Positions 45,676 to 53,308 of a DNA stretch of 53,308 nucleotides are shown one piece after another. The notes under the pieces were generated by a model. The model worked only from the letters and a program-made list of their open reading frames with translations, ran no database searches and had not been told where the DNA came from. Position numbers and translations under genes: made by a program. The stretch is from contig JAFDBP010000040.1 of NCBI GenBank assembly GCA_019313245.1, positions 1-53,308 on the forward strand, read 5' to 3'. The stretch is from Deltaproteobacteria bacterium. Lineage in GTDB: Bacteria; Myxococcota_A; UBA9160; SMWR01. Numbering within the stretch: position 1 is the stretch's first letter; every line of letters starts with the position of its first letter.

Positions 45676-46536
45676 TTGACTGCGTCGACGATCTTTCCGC
45701 GCGAGCGCGTGACGGTCGTCGGTGTCCTGAACACCACCCCGGATTCCTTCTCGGATGGAGGGCGTCTGGTGGATGATCGGGATGCCGCAAACGTGGATGC
45801 CGCGGTCGCCGCGGCCGCGCAGATGATCGATGCGGGCGCGCAGATGATCGACGTGGGTGGCGAGTCCACCCGCCCCGGTGCGCTGGAGATCCCCCAGGCG
45901 ATCGAGATCGATCGCACCGCGCCGGTCGTGGAGGCGCTCGCCAAGCGCTTCGCGGTCGCGATTTCGATCGACACCCGCAAGGCCGCGGTCGCCGAAGCCG
46001 CCATTGAAGCGGGAGCCCGGATCGTCAACGACGTGTCGGGATTGCGCTTCGACGCAGCGCTCGCCGACGTCGCCGCGGCAGCCGGGGCGTCTCTGATCGT
46101 CGGCCACCTGCGCGGAACGCCCGAAACCATGCAGCAGAACCCGCATTTCGACGATGTGCTCGCTGAGGTGATCTCGGAGCTCGGCGTTTCGCTCGCCGCA
46201 GCGCGCGCAGCCGGCATCCCCGACGAGCGGCTGGCTGTCGATCCCGGGATCGGCTTCGGCAAGCGCCTGGAAGACAACCTCGCGCTGCTGGCCAATGCGG
46301 GCAGCATCGGGGCGAGTCTGGGCTTGCCCGTTCTGGTGGGGCCGTCCCGGAAGGCATTTCTCGGCAGCTTGACGGGCGATCCAGTAGAGTGTCGAGACGC
46401 GGCTACTGCGGCCGCGTGTGCAGTGGCTATCTTTGCGGGAGCGGATGCAGTGCGTGTCCATGATGTGACCGGAGCCATTCGAGCAGCAGCCGTTGCGGCC
46501 GCATTGCGCGATGCGCGACGGGAGGCGATCGCGTGA
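45676..46536 (+). CDS. folP: Dihydropteroate synthase
   Basis: 286 residues from TTG 45676, where AGGAG is five bases upstream; GTG 45670 would overlap that site. TIM barrel motifs: VGVLNTTPDSFSDGG, IDVGGESTRPGA, SIDTRKAAVAEAA, VNDVSGLR, GHLRGTPETMQ, DPGIGFGK, GPSRKAFLG and VRVHDV. Joins p-aminobenzoate to dihydropterin pyrophosphate in folate synthesis; the sulfonamide target. The stop overlaps the cdaA start. Confidence 0.96.
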   Translation: MTASTIFPRERVTVVGVLNTTPDSFSDGGRLVDDRDAANVDAAVAAAAQMIDAGAQMIDVGGESTRPGALEIPQAIEIDRTAPVVEALAKRFAVAISIDTRKAAVAEAAIEAGARIVNDVSGLRFDAALADVAAAAGASLIVGHLRGTPETMQQNPHFDDVLAEVISELGVSLAAARAAGIPDERLAVDPGIGFGKRLEDNLALLANAGSIGASLGLPVLVGPSRKAFLGSLTGDPVECRDAATAAACAVAIFAGADAVRVHDVTGAIRAAAVAAALRDARREAIA

Positions 46537-47483
46537 TCGAATACCTCTGGGAACTCTGGGGAGAACTCTGGGAATATCTGTCCGCGAATTACGACCCCCT
46601 CCGCGACACGATCGACATCCTTCTGGTCGCTCTCGGGATCTACTGGTTGCTGCTATTGATGCGCGGCACCCGGGCGGTCCAGATCCTGGTGGGCCTGATC
46701 GTGCTCGTGGTCGCGAACGTGGCGTCGGATCTCTTCAACCTGCTCACGATGAGCGAGATCCTCGACAAGCTCACCGAACCCGCGGTGATCATCATCGTGA
46801 TCCTGTTTCAGCACGACATCCGGCGCGCACTCGCGCGGGTGGGTCGCGGCTTCTTCCGCTCGGTTTCGGATCAGAAGGAATCCCAGATGCTCGAAGAGGT
46901 GGTTCGCGCCGCCCAGGGGCTCGCGCAGCGGCGCGTGGGAGCGTTGATCGTATTGGAGCGCGAGACCGGGCTGGAGGATCAGATCGAAGCGGGAACCGCA
47001 CTCGACTCCAATGTTTCGAAGGATTTGCTGATTTCACTCTTCGTTCCGTATTCGCCGCTCCACGATGGGGCCGTGGTGATCCAACGCGGGCGCATCTCCT
47101 ACGCGGGCTGCATCCTCCCGCTCACACTCAGTGACCGCCTCCCGGAGGGCGTGGGCACGCGGCATCGGGCGGCAGTCGGGATTACCGAAGAGACGGATGC
47201 CCTGGTGATCGTGGTTTCCGAAGAGACGGCATCGATCTCGGCCGTGATGGGCGGCGAAATGGTGAGCGATCTGGATGCAGCGCGATTGCGGGTCGTCTTG
47301 CGAGACGCGATGAGTGGTGCGATGGAGCTTCACGCGCCCGAGGAGGCTGCGACCGCGGCGGCTGAACTGCAGCCCGGCGGCGACGGCGATGCGCGGACGG
47401 ATCTCGGGTCGGTTGGATCCGATGAGGAAGCCGCCGCGGAGCAGAGCGCCAACCAGAGCCAACAGGTTCGTTCGGCGGGATAG
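46533..47483 (+). CDS. cdaA: Diadenylate cyclase CdaA (c-di-AMP synthase)
   Basis: 316 residues from GTG 46533 (GTGA overlap with folP; GGGAGG upstream). Three N-terminal membrane helices (between about 25 and 95), then the DisA_N/DAC domain with HDGA (177-180) and GTRHRAAVG (208-216), the two catalytic motifs. An acidic/Gln-rich tail of about 60 residues is probably disordered. Condenses two ATP to c-di-AMP, which controls potassium and osmolyte uptake in known systems. It is followed by cdaR and glmM, proteins that bind and restrain CdaA in Firmicutes. Confidence 0.95.
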   Translation: MIEYLWELWGELWEYLSANYDPLRDTIDILLVALGIYWLLLLMRGTRAVQILVGLIVLVVANVASDLFNLLTMSEILDKLTEPAVIIIVILFQHDIRRALARVGRGFFRSVSDQKESQMLEEVVRAAQGLAQRRVGALIVLERETGLEDQIEAGTALDSNVSKDLLISLFVPYSPLHDGAVVIQRGRISYAGCILPLTLSDRLPEGVGTRHRAAVGITEETDALVIVVSEETASISAVMGGEMVSDLDAARLRVVLRDAMSGAMELHAPEEAATAAAELQPGGDGDARTDLGSVGSDEEAAAEQSANQSQQVRSAG

Positions 47484-47484
47484 A

Positions 47485-48156
47485 ATGCGCGCTTACCAGA
47501 TTCGCTACGGCCTGCTTGCACTCGCGATTTCCGCGGCCCTCTGGGGGATGTCGCACGGCTCGTCGAAGATCGAGCGCGGTTTCGACATTCCGGTGGCCTT
47601 CGTCGGGATGCCCGAAGAACTCGTGATCACACGCAAGAGCACCCAGGAGATCAACATTCGCGTGCTGGGGCCACGGGCTGCGCTCCGAGACATTTCCAGC
47701 AAGGACATCGAATACGCGGTCAATCTCGAGGGTGCGAAACCCGGAAACGCGGTCTACCTCGTCGACGAAACCACCCTGGTGATGCCCCAGGGCGCGCGGA
47801 TCCTGAGCCGCTCGCCGGCCACCATCGAATTGAAATTCGAGCGGAAGAGCCGAAAATCGGTCCGCGTCACGGCCGATCTGGAGGGCGAGCCCGCGGAGGG
47901 CTTCGTGTTCACCGAAGTGGGGATCGACCCGCCCCGGGTCTGGCTCGAAGGTGCCCGCAGCAAGGTGCTCCGGCTTTCCGAGGTAATGACCGAAACGATC
48001 GATGTGGCCGGACTGAGTGCGCCCCTCGAGCGCGAAGTCCGGCTCTCGCTGGGTGTGGATCACATCTGGGTCGAAGACGACAAGCCGGTCAAGTTGCGAA
48101 TTCAGGTCGATCCGATTCCGGATCTCGTAGCCGAGGAGGGTGTCGGAAATGAGTGA
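47485..48156 (+). CDS. cdaR: YbbR-domain protein CdaR
   Basis: 223 residues, ATG two bases after the cdaA stop with GGGAT upstream. One N-terminal membrane anchor (about 8-24) and two to three YbbR beta-domains outside the membrane ([53 protein letters not shown]). In Firmicutes CdaR modulates CdaA activity. Overlaps glmM by eight bases, so the three genes are tightly coupled. Confidence 0.9.
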   Translation: MRAYQIRYGLLALAISAALWGMSHGSSKIERGFDIPVAFVGMPEELVITRKSTQEINIRVLGPRAALRDISSKDIEYAVNLEGAKPGNAVYLVDETTLVMPQGARILSRSPATIELKFERKSRKSVRVTADLEGEPAEGFVFTEVGIDPPRVWLEGARSKVLRLSEVMTETIDVAGLSAPLEREVRLSLGVDHIWVEDDKPVKLRIQVDPIPDLVAEEGVGNE

Positions 48157-49525
48157 GAAGCGGCTGTTCGGTACCGACGGTGTTCGGGGAACGGCCAACG
48201 TACACCCGATGACGGCTGAGATGGCGCTGTCGCTGGGCCAGGCGATCGCGCGGGTCTTTCGCACGGACGGCACCCGCAACCGCCGCATCATCATCGGAAA
48301 GGACACGCGGCTATCGGGCTATCTGTTCGAGGATGCGCTCGCGGCCGGAATCTGTTCGATGGGTGTGGACGTGATCCAGGTGGGCCCGATGCCCACGCCG
48401 GGCATGGCTTTTCTGACCGCGGACATGCGCTGCCAGGCGGGCGTGATGATTTCGGCCAGCCACAATCCGTACCACGACAACGGGATCAAGTTCTTTTCGA
48501 GCGACGGCTACAAGTTGCCCGACTCGATCGAACGCGACATCGAAAAGTTGATCGCCTCGGGAGACCTCCCCGGACTTCGCGCGCCGGCCGATGAGATCGG
48601 GCGCGCGCATCGGATCGAAGATGTCGCCGGGCGCTACGTGGTCTTCCTGAAGAAGACATTTCCGATCGATCTTTCACTTGACGGCGTGCGCGTGGTCCTC
48701 GATTGCGCGAATGGCGCTTCGTACAAGGTGGGACCGACCGTGCTGGAAGAACTCGGCGCGGAGGTCTTCCGCCTCGGCGTTTCGCCCAATGGGCGCAACA
48801 TCAACGAGGGCTGTGGCTCGCTCCACCCCGAGAAGGTGTCCGAGAAGGTCAAGGAAGTTCGCGCCGATGTGGGTATCGCACTCGATGGGGATGCCGACCG
48901 CGTCGTGATGGTCGACGAAAAGGGCGCAATCCTCGACGGCGACCAATTGCTCGCGCTGTGTGCGCGGGACATGGTGGAGCGCGGCGTCTTGCGCGGCGGA
49001 CAGGTCGTCGCGACCGTGATGAGCAACCTCGGCCTCGAGGAGGCGCTCGGGGAATTGGACATTGGGTTGCTTCGAACCCAGGTGGGCGACCGCTACGTCG
49101 TGGATGCCATGCGCGAGGGCGGATTCAATCTCGGCGGCGAGCAGTCCGGTCACATCATCTTTCTGGATCACAACACCAGCGGAGATGGCCTGATCACGGC
49201 GCTGCAGGTACTCGCCTACATGCGACGCAAAGAGAGCACGCTTTCCGAATTGACGACGGATTTCGTTCGGTATCCGCAAGTGCTGAAGAACGTGCGTGTC
49301 GCCAAGAAGACACCGATCGACGAGCTTCCCGAAATTCTGCGATCGATCGAAAAGGTCGAACGCGCACTGATGGGCCGCGGACTGAAGGGCCGCGGGCGCG
49401 TTCTGGTGCGGTACAGCGGGACCGAGCCGTTGGCCCGCATCATGATCGAAGGCGACGACGAGAAGAAAATTGCCGAATACGCAAACGATCTCGCCGGCGA
49501 TCTGCGTCGCGCACTGGGAGGGTGA
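48149..49525 (+). CDS. glmM: Phosphoglucosamine mutase
   Basis: 458 residues from ATG 48149 with GAGGAGGG upstream, inside the end of cdaR. Motifs: [11 protein letters not shown] (N-terminus), [17 protein letters not shown] with active-site Ser104, DGDADR metal loop, [19 protein letters not shown] sugar-binding loop and RYSGTEPL phosphate-binding loop. Converts glucosamine-6-P to glucosamine-1-P for UDP-GlcNAc, peptidoglycan and LPS. Also a known inhibitor partner of CdaA in Firmicutes. Confidence 0.97.
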   Translation: MSEKRLFGTDGVRGTANVHPMTAEMALSLGQAIARVFRTDGTRNRRIIIGKDTRLSGYLFEDALAAGICSMGVDVIQVGPMPTPGMAFLTADMRCQAGVMISASHNPYHDNGIKFFSSDGYKLPDSIERDIEKLIASGDLPGLRAPADEIGRAHRIEDVAGRYVVFLKKTFPIDLSLDGVRVVLDCANGASYKVGPTVLEELGAEVFRLGVSPNGRNINEGCGSLHPEKVSEKVKEVRADVGIALDGDADRVVMVDEKGAILDGDQLLALCARDMVERGVLRGGQVVATVMSNLGLEEALGELDIGLLRTQVGDRYVVDAMREGGFNLGGEQSGHIIFLDHNTSGDGLITALQVLAYMRRKESTLSELTTDFVRYPQVLKNVRVAKKTPIDELPEILRSIEKVERALMGRGLKGRGRVLVRYSGTEPLARIMIEGDDEKKIAEYANDLAGDLRRALGG

Positions 49526-49526
49526 T

Positions 49527-50240
49527 CTGATTCGGCGTTTGGTTCTGGTTCTGGATGCCCTGGTCGGTCTCCGCGAGGCGACCCACAGCGGGGATGTGGA
49601 TGTGGCGGCGGCGGTTACGCTCGCAGAACTCGCCGGTGTCGATGCCGTGCGGCTCGGGATCGATGACGAGTTGAAGCCCGTCGCAGAGAGCGACGTGCGC
49701 AATGCGCGCAGGGCGGCCCGGCGCTTCGAGCTTTGCATGGCAGCGAGCCCCGGACTCTTGAAGGTCGCGCTCGAAGCCCGACCCGACCGGGTGCTGCTCG
49801 CGGCCGGCGCTCGAGAAGCGGGATGGGTGGGTGGCCCGTTGGATCTGCGCGCGGGGCGTCAGCCGCTGACACCTGTGATGCACGGCCTTCAAGAAGCGGG
49901 AATTCCCGTCTCGCTGCGGGTGCATCCACGACTCGATGCGGTCAAGGTCGCGCATGCGGAAGGCGCGACCGGAGTCGAACTCTATACCGGTGCGATGCTC
50001 GATCTACCCGAGGCGGAGCGCCGGACAGAATTGGAGGCGCTCTCCGATGCGGTTCGACTGGCGGCCAAATTGCGCCTGCGCATCGCGATCGGCGGCGGGC
50101 TCGGCTACGCGACCGCCCCGGAGGTGCTCGCCGGTGTCCCCGCTACCGAAATCGTCGCGGTTGGCAGAGCCGCCATATCGCGGGCGCTGCTGGTGGGCCT
50201 GGATCGCGCCGTTCGCGACCTGAGGGCCGCCGTCCAGTGA
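49527..50240 (+). CDS. pdxJ: PdxJ-like protein lacking catalytic residues
   Basis: About 237 residues. Over its full length it aligns with pyridoxine 5'-phosphate synthase: LVLVLD..VGLRE at the start, AAAVTLAELAGVDAVRL, SDVRNARR, FELCMAAS, GIPVSLRVHP, GVELYTGAM, and VGRAAISRALLVGLDRAVRDL at the end. The family catalytic positions are replaced: the His of NxDH, HLREDRRHI (here RLGIDDELKPV), NAGHGL (here IAIGGGLGY) and IGHSIV (here VGRAAI). A Glu in the NLEMA position and ELYTG remain. The start is unusual: GGGAGGG fits CTG 49527 or ATT 49530, whereas TTG 49539 is far from it. The stop overlaps acpS. Probably a pseudoenzyme or one with changed function. Confidence 0.75.
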   Translation: MIRRLVLVLDALVGLREATHSGDVDVAAAVTLAELAGVDAVRLGIDDELKPVAESDVRNARRAARRFELCMAASPGLLKVALEARPDRVLLAAGAREAGWVGGPLDLRAGRQPLTPVMHGLQEAGIPVSLRVHPRLDAVKVAHAEGATGVELYTGAMLDLPEAERRTELEALSDAVRLAAKLRLRIAIGGGLGYATAPEVLAGVPATEIVAVGRAAISRALLVGLDRAVRDLRAAVQ

Positions 50241-50611
50241 TCGTCGGAGTCGGGATCGAACTCGTGGATCGGGCGCGATTCGAATCTCTTCTCGAAAGAT
50301 ATGGCGATCGGTTGCGGAAAAAGTTGTTCACCGACGGCGAGCGCGAATACGCGGCCCGCAAGAAGCGAGGTGGCGAGAGCCTTGCGGTCCGCTTCGCGGC
50401 GAAACTCGCCGCCAGACGCGCGCTGGGCACCCGCGCGGTGGGTTGGCGCGACATCGAAGTGGTCCGGAGTCGTCAGGGGCCGCCCACACTTCGGCTGGCA
50501 GGGGCTGCCGATCGCGCGGCGAGGCGCGCGGGGGTTTCGAAGATTGCGCTCACGCTGACCCACGACGCGCAGTGGTGTGTCGGGCAGGTGATCCTGGAAT
50601 CCGCCCAATGA
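50237..50611 (+). CDS. acpS: Holo-ACP synthase-like protein with altered metal site
   Basis: 124 residues from GTG 50237 (GTGA overlap). AcpS fold throughout: IVGVGIELVDRARFE, FTDGEREYA, VRFAAKLAARRALGT, GWRDIEVV, LTLTHDAQWCVGQVILE. In AcpS the first motif has Asp (GIDIV) and the second has Glu (AAKEA); both bind Mg2+ needed for 4'-phosphopantetheine transfer. Here they are Glu and Leu (codon ctc at about 50404). Length and neighbourhood are normal. Either it is inactive, or it uses a different metal site; a second phosphopantetheinyl transferase would then be expected elsewhere. Confidence 0.8.
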   Translation: MIVGVGIELVDRARFESLLERYGDRLRKKLFTDGEREYAARKKRGGESLAVRFAAKLAARRALGTRAVGWRDIEVVRSRQGPPTLRLAGAADRAARRAGVSKIALTLTHDAQWCVGQVILESAQ

Positions 50612-52281
50612 CTTCCAATCGGGACCGCAATGGCGCTTCGAATCCCCGGGGCGCGAACAGCGCACGGAAACCGCGGCCAGAGCGTTGGCCGTTGGTCGGC
50701 GCACGGGAAATGCGCGAACTCGATCGCCACGCGATCGAGACGATCGGAATCCCCTCCGACACCCTGATGGAAAATGCGGGCCGCGCGGTTGCGGATCAGT
50801 TGCTTCGCGAGCTTCCAGAGGGCGCCTCGGTTTCGATCGTCTGTGGACGGGGCAACAACGGCGGCGATGGGCTGGTTGCGGCCCGGCACCTGCATCACCG
50901 GGACGTCGATGTGTGCGTCATCCTGCTGGGCGAAGCCGGCAATCTGAGTGGCGATGCAGCGGTCAACCTCGAACGGGCCTGCCAGGTCGGCGTACCCCTC
51001 GCAGACCAGGAATGGCACCCGCCCACGCGCGGGGTCGTGGTCGACGCGATCTTCGGCACCGGCCTGTCTCGCGACGTGGAAGGGGTCGAGGCCGACTGGA
51101 TTCGCCGCATCAATGCGTGCCGAGCCGACGCGCGTGGCGCTGTGCAGGTGGTTTCCGTGGATCTGCCCTCGGGCCTGTGTGGCGATACGGGGGCGGTGCT
51201 CGGCACCTGTATCGAGGCAGACGTCACGGTGGCGCTCGCCCTGCCCAAGCTCGGTCTCACGTTGGAGCCCGGACGCAGCGCGGCGGGGCGGATTCTGGTT
51301 GCGAATATCGGGATTGACGACCCGCCACCCAACCAATTGCCGCGCGCGGAACTCTGGACGCGAGCGTATGCGGGCTCGCTTTTGCCGGCGCGTCCCGCCG
51401 CCGGCCACAAGGGGAGTTTCGGTCACGCGCTGATCGTCGCGGGCTCCGAAGGCAAGACGGGCGCGGCGGCGCTTGCAGCCGAAGGAGCAGCGCGCGCAGG
51501 GGTTGGGTTGGTGACCATCGCCTGTCCGGCGGGCCTCAACGACATACTCGAAATCAAGTGTACGGAAGCCATGACGGCGCCGGTTGCGGACACCCCCGAG
51601 CGGGCATTCGCGTCGAGCGCCGCTGAGTCGATCCTCGCGCTGGCCGCGACGAGAGACGCATTGGGAATCGGACCGGGGATCGGGTGCAGCGAGGAGACCC
51701 AGGCGCTCGTTCTCGCGCTGACCAAACGCCTGGAGCTTCCGCTGGTGGTCGACGCCGATGGACTGGTTCCGTTTGCCCGCGAGCCCGATTGGCTGCGCGA
51801 GCGCGAGGCGCCGACCGTCTTGACCCCGCATCCGGGTGAGGCTGCTCGATTGCTCGGGATCGAGGCGGATGAGATCAATCGCGATCGCCCGGCGGCGGCG
51901 CGCGAACTCGCGATGCGATTCGGTTCGATCGTCGTGCTCAAGGGAGCCGCCAGCGTCATCGCGGCACCCGACGGCCGGATTGCGATCAATCCGACCGGAG
52001 GGCCCGCACTCGCAACCGGTGGCACGGGGGATGTGCTGCTCGGCATGGTGGCCGGGCTGCTCGCGCAGGGACTCGACGCCTTCGAGGCGGCGGCGCTGGC
52101 GGTGTTCGTTCACGGAGCTGCCGCCGATCGCCTGGCGCAGCGAGCCGGCGCGGTGGGGCATCTGGCGGGCGAAATCGCCCGCGAGATTCCGGCGGCGACA
52201 GCCCAGCTGCGCGCGGATTTGGCCACTGCGGTCCGCGGCGATTTTCCGGTCGGCCATGCGGTTTCATTCCCAGAGCCCTGA
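50608..52281 (+). CDS. nnr: Bifunctional NAD(P)H-hydrate epimerase/dehydratase
   Basis: 557 residues, ATGA overlap with acpS. N-terminal YjeF_N epimerase domain (about 28-240): TLMENAGRAVAD, CGRGNNGGDGLVAARHL, DAIFGTGL, VSVDLPSGLCGDTG. C-terminal carbohydrate-kinase-like dehydratase (about 255-540): GHKGSFGHALIVAGSEGKTGAAAL, LTPHPGEAARLLG and ATGGTGDVLLGMVAGLLAQG. Repairs NADHX and NADPHX. The first 25 residues are a polar, Arg-rich extension. The end overlaps tsaE by 26 bases. Confidence 0.95.
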   Translation: MTSNRDRNGASNPRGANSARKPRPERWPLVGAREMRELDRHAIETIGIPSDTLMENAGRAVADQLLRELPEGASVSIVCGRGNNGGDGLVAARHLHHRDVDVCVILLGEAGNLSGDAAVNLERACQVGVPLADQEWHPPTRGVVVDAIFGTGLSRDVEGVEADWIRRINACRADARGAVQVVSVDLPSGLCGDTGAVLGTCIEADVTVALALPKLGLTLEPGRSAAGRILVANIGIDDPPPNQLPRAELWTRAYAGSLLPARPAAGHKGSFGHALIVAGSEGKTGAAALAAEGAARAGVGLVTIACPAGLNDILEIKCTEAMTAPVADTPERAFASSAAESILALAATRDALGIGPGIGCSEETQALVLALTKRLELPLVVDADGLVPFAREPDWLREREAPTVLTPHPGEAARLLGIEADEINRDRPAAARELAMRFGSIVVLKGAASVIAAPDGRIAINPTGGPALATGGTGDVLLGMVAGLLAQGLDAFEAAALAVFVHGAAADRLAQRAGAVGHLAGEIAREIPAATAQLRADLATAVRGDFPVGHAVSFPEP

Positions 52282-52786
52282 CGCCACCCAGGCGGCTGCG
52301 GGGTTGCTGGCCGCCTCGCTGCCCGCCGACGGTCTGCTGGTGGTCTTGAGCGGTCCGTTGGGAGCCGGCAAGACCCTTTTTGCGAAGGGGATCGCCGAGG
52401 GCCTTGGGGTGGATCCCGAAGCGGTCACCAGTCCGACCTTCGCGATCAGCACCGAATACGATCTCGCGGACGGGCGCCGCCTGGCCCATCTGGACGGTTA
52501 TCGACTCGAAAGTGCAGCCGAACTCGAGAGCGCGGGCTTTCTCGATCTGCTGGTGACGGGTACGATCATCCTGATCGAGTGGGGCGAGCGCTTCCTCGAT
52601 GCGCTTCCTGCGGATCGGATCGAGATTCGGATTTCTCGCCCCGACGAAACGCCCACCCAACGGCGGCTGGACGCGGTAGCCTCTGGACCCACCTCGACTC
52701 GCGCATTGTCCGAGTGGGAGAGCAAGCTGGTGGGTGAAAACGGGCAGCAGCTGGGACTGGAGCTGCTGGATGAGAAGGACGGGTAA
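52256..52786 (+). CDS. tsaE: tRNA threonylcarbamoyladenosine ATPase TsaE
   Basis: 176 residues, ATG inside the end of the nnr gene. P-loop [24 protein letters not shown] (switch-like motif), HLDGYRL and LIEWGERF are the TsaE signatures. Works with TsaB and TsaD to form t6A at position 37 of ANN-decoding tRNAs. The C-terminal 30 residues are longer than in many family members. Two bases before the lysC start. Confidence 0.94.
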   Translation: MRFHSQSPDATQAAAGLLAASLPADGLLVVLSGPLGAGKTLFAKGIAEGLGVDPEAVTSPTFAISTEYDLADGRRLAHLDGYRLESAAELESAGFLDLLVTGTIILIEWGERFLDALPADRIEIRISRPDETPTQRRLDAVASGPTSTRALSEWESKLVGENGQQLGLELLDEKDG

Positions 52787-52788
52787 CG

Positions 52789-53308
52789 GTGGGACTGATC
52801 GTTCAGAAATATGGAGGCACCAGCGTCGGCGACCTGGATCGGATCCAGAACGTCGCGCGCAGGGTGATCAAGACTGTGAAGGCGGGCCATCAGGTGGCTG
52901 TGGTGGTCTCCGCAATGGCGGGTGAAACCGACGAACTCGTCGCGCTCGCACACGGTGCGGGTGGCGACACGCCGTTGGCGCGCGAATACGATGCGTTGCT
53001 CTCGACCGGAGAACAAAAGACGATCGCGTTGCTGGCGATGACGATCTCGCGACTCGGGCAGCCGGCGCAGAGCTTCAACGGTCGCCAGGCGGGAATTCGA
53101 ACCGATGCGGCGCATTTGCGGGCCCGCATCGAAAACATCGATACGAGAGATTTGCGCGAGGCGCTCGACGCGGGTGTCGTCGCCGTGATCGCGGGTTTTC
53201 AGGGTTTCGACGACGGGGGAAACATCACCACGCTCGGTCGCGGCGGTTCGGACACCACGGCGGTCGCGGTGGCGGCGGCGCTCGACGCCGACGCGTGTGA
53301 GATCTACA
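52789..53308 (+). CDS. lysC: Aspartate kinase, N-terminal part (cut by window end)
   Basis: Starts at GTG 52789, with AAGGA upstream overlapping the end of tsaE. The visible 173 residues read [54 protein letters not shown] and [19 protein letters not shown], the kinase-domain signature of aspartokinase. Phosphorylates aspartate at the head of the lysine/threonine/methionine pathways. The regulatory ACT domains lie beyond the window. Confidence 0.95.
   Translation, partial: MGLIVQKYGGTSVGDLDRIQNVARRVIKTVKAGHQVAVVVSAMAGETDELVALAHGAGGDTPLAREYDALLSTGEQKTIALLAMTISRLGQPAQSFNGRQAGIRTDAAHLRARIENIDTRDLREALDAGVVAVIAGFQGFDDGGNITTLGRGGSDTTAVAVAAALDADACEIY

Overview
The window (53,308 bp) is GC-rich chromosomal DNA from a Gram-negative, deltaproteobacterium-like organism (Myxococcota/Desulfobacterota/Binatota grade; the exact phylum cannot be settled from this piece). 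Pointers are secreted multihaem c-type cytochromes, several lipoproteins, an outer-membrane beta-barrel, a PEP-CTERM sorting tail, ResB/ResC (system II) haem attachment, and a core gene order tilS-ftsH-folP-cdaA-cdaR-glmM-pdxJ-acpS-nnr-tsaE-lysC that I recall from deltaproteobacteria. I see no IS elements, phage genes, CRISPR arrays, tRNA or rRNA genes.

Region 1 (1-13.2 kb) is an extracellular electron-transfer locus. It starts with a 5'-truncated beta-barrel, an NHL-propeller lipoprotein and a 12-haem cytochrome. After a divergent lipoprotein gene comes a second unit: an EF-hand/NHL protein, an 11-haem cytochrome carrying fibronectin-III-like domains and a long Thr/Pro linker, then resB, resC and a small membrane protein. 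A B12-binding, BchE-like radical SAM gene follows on the minus strand.

Region 2 (15-26 kb) holds a 14-repeat FG-GAP protein with a PEP-CTERM-like tail and a TMTC-type membrane/TPR protein. It also holds a third cytochrome unit (tetrahaem cytochrome, NHL lipoprotein, membrane-anchored TPR protein) and another TMTC-type protein. Sigma-54-like -24/-12 elements with exact 12-nt GG/GC spacing lie upstream of the EF-hand/NHL-cytochrome unit, the FG-GAP gene and the tetrahaem cytochrome gene. This suggests shared RpoN control of the cytochrome and cell-surface genes.

Region 3 (26-38.4 kb) is an envelope cluster: two sulfatase-fold lipoproteins with Thr instead of the formylglycine Cys, two further polytopic GT-C-like proteins, two TMTC-type proteins and an M23 peptidase. 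With the two TMTC-type genes of region 2 this makes six GT-C-like proteins in about 16 kb, plausibly acting on exported proteins or glycans.

Region 4 (38.4-53.3 kb) is mostly housekeeping: ridA, a PiT phosphate transporter with its PhoU-like partner, an acyl-CoA synthetase, and then the tightly packed core operon. Within that operon the adjacent PdxJ-like and AcpS-like proteins both lack residues normally needed for catalysis or metal binding. The window ends inside lysC (aspartate kinase).
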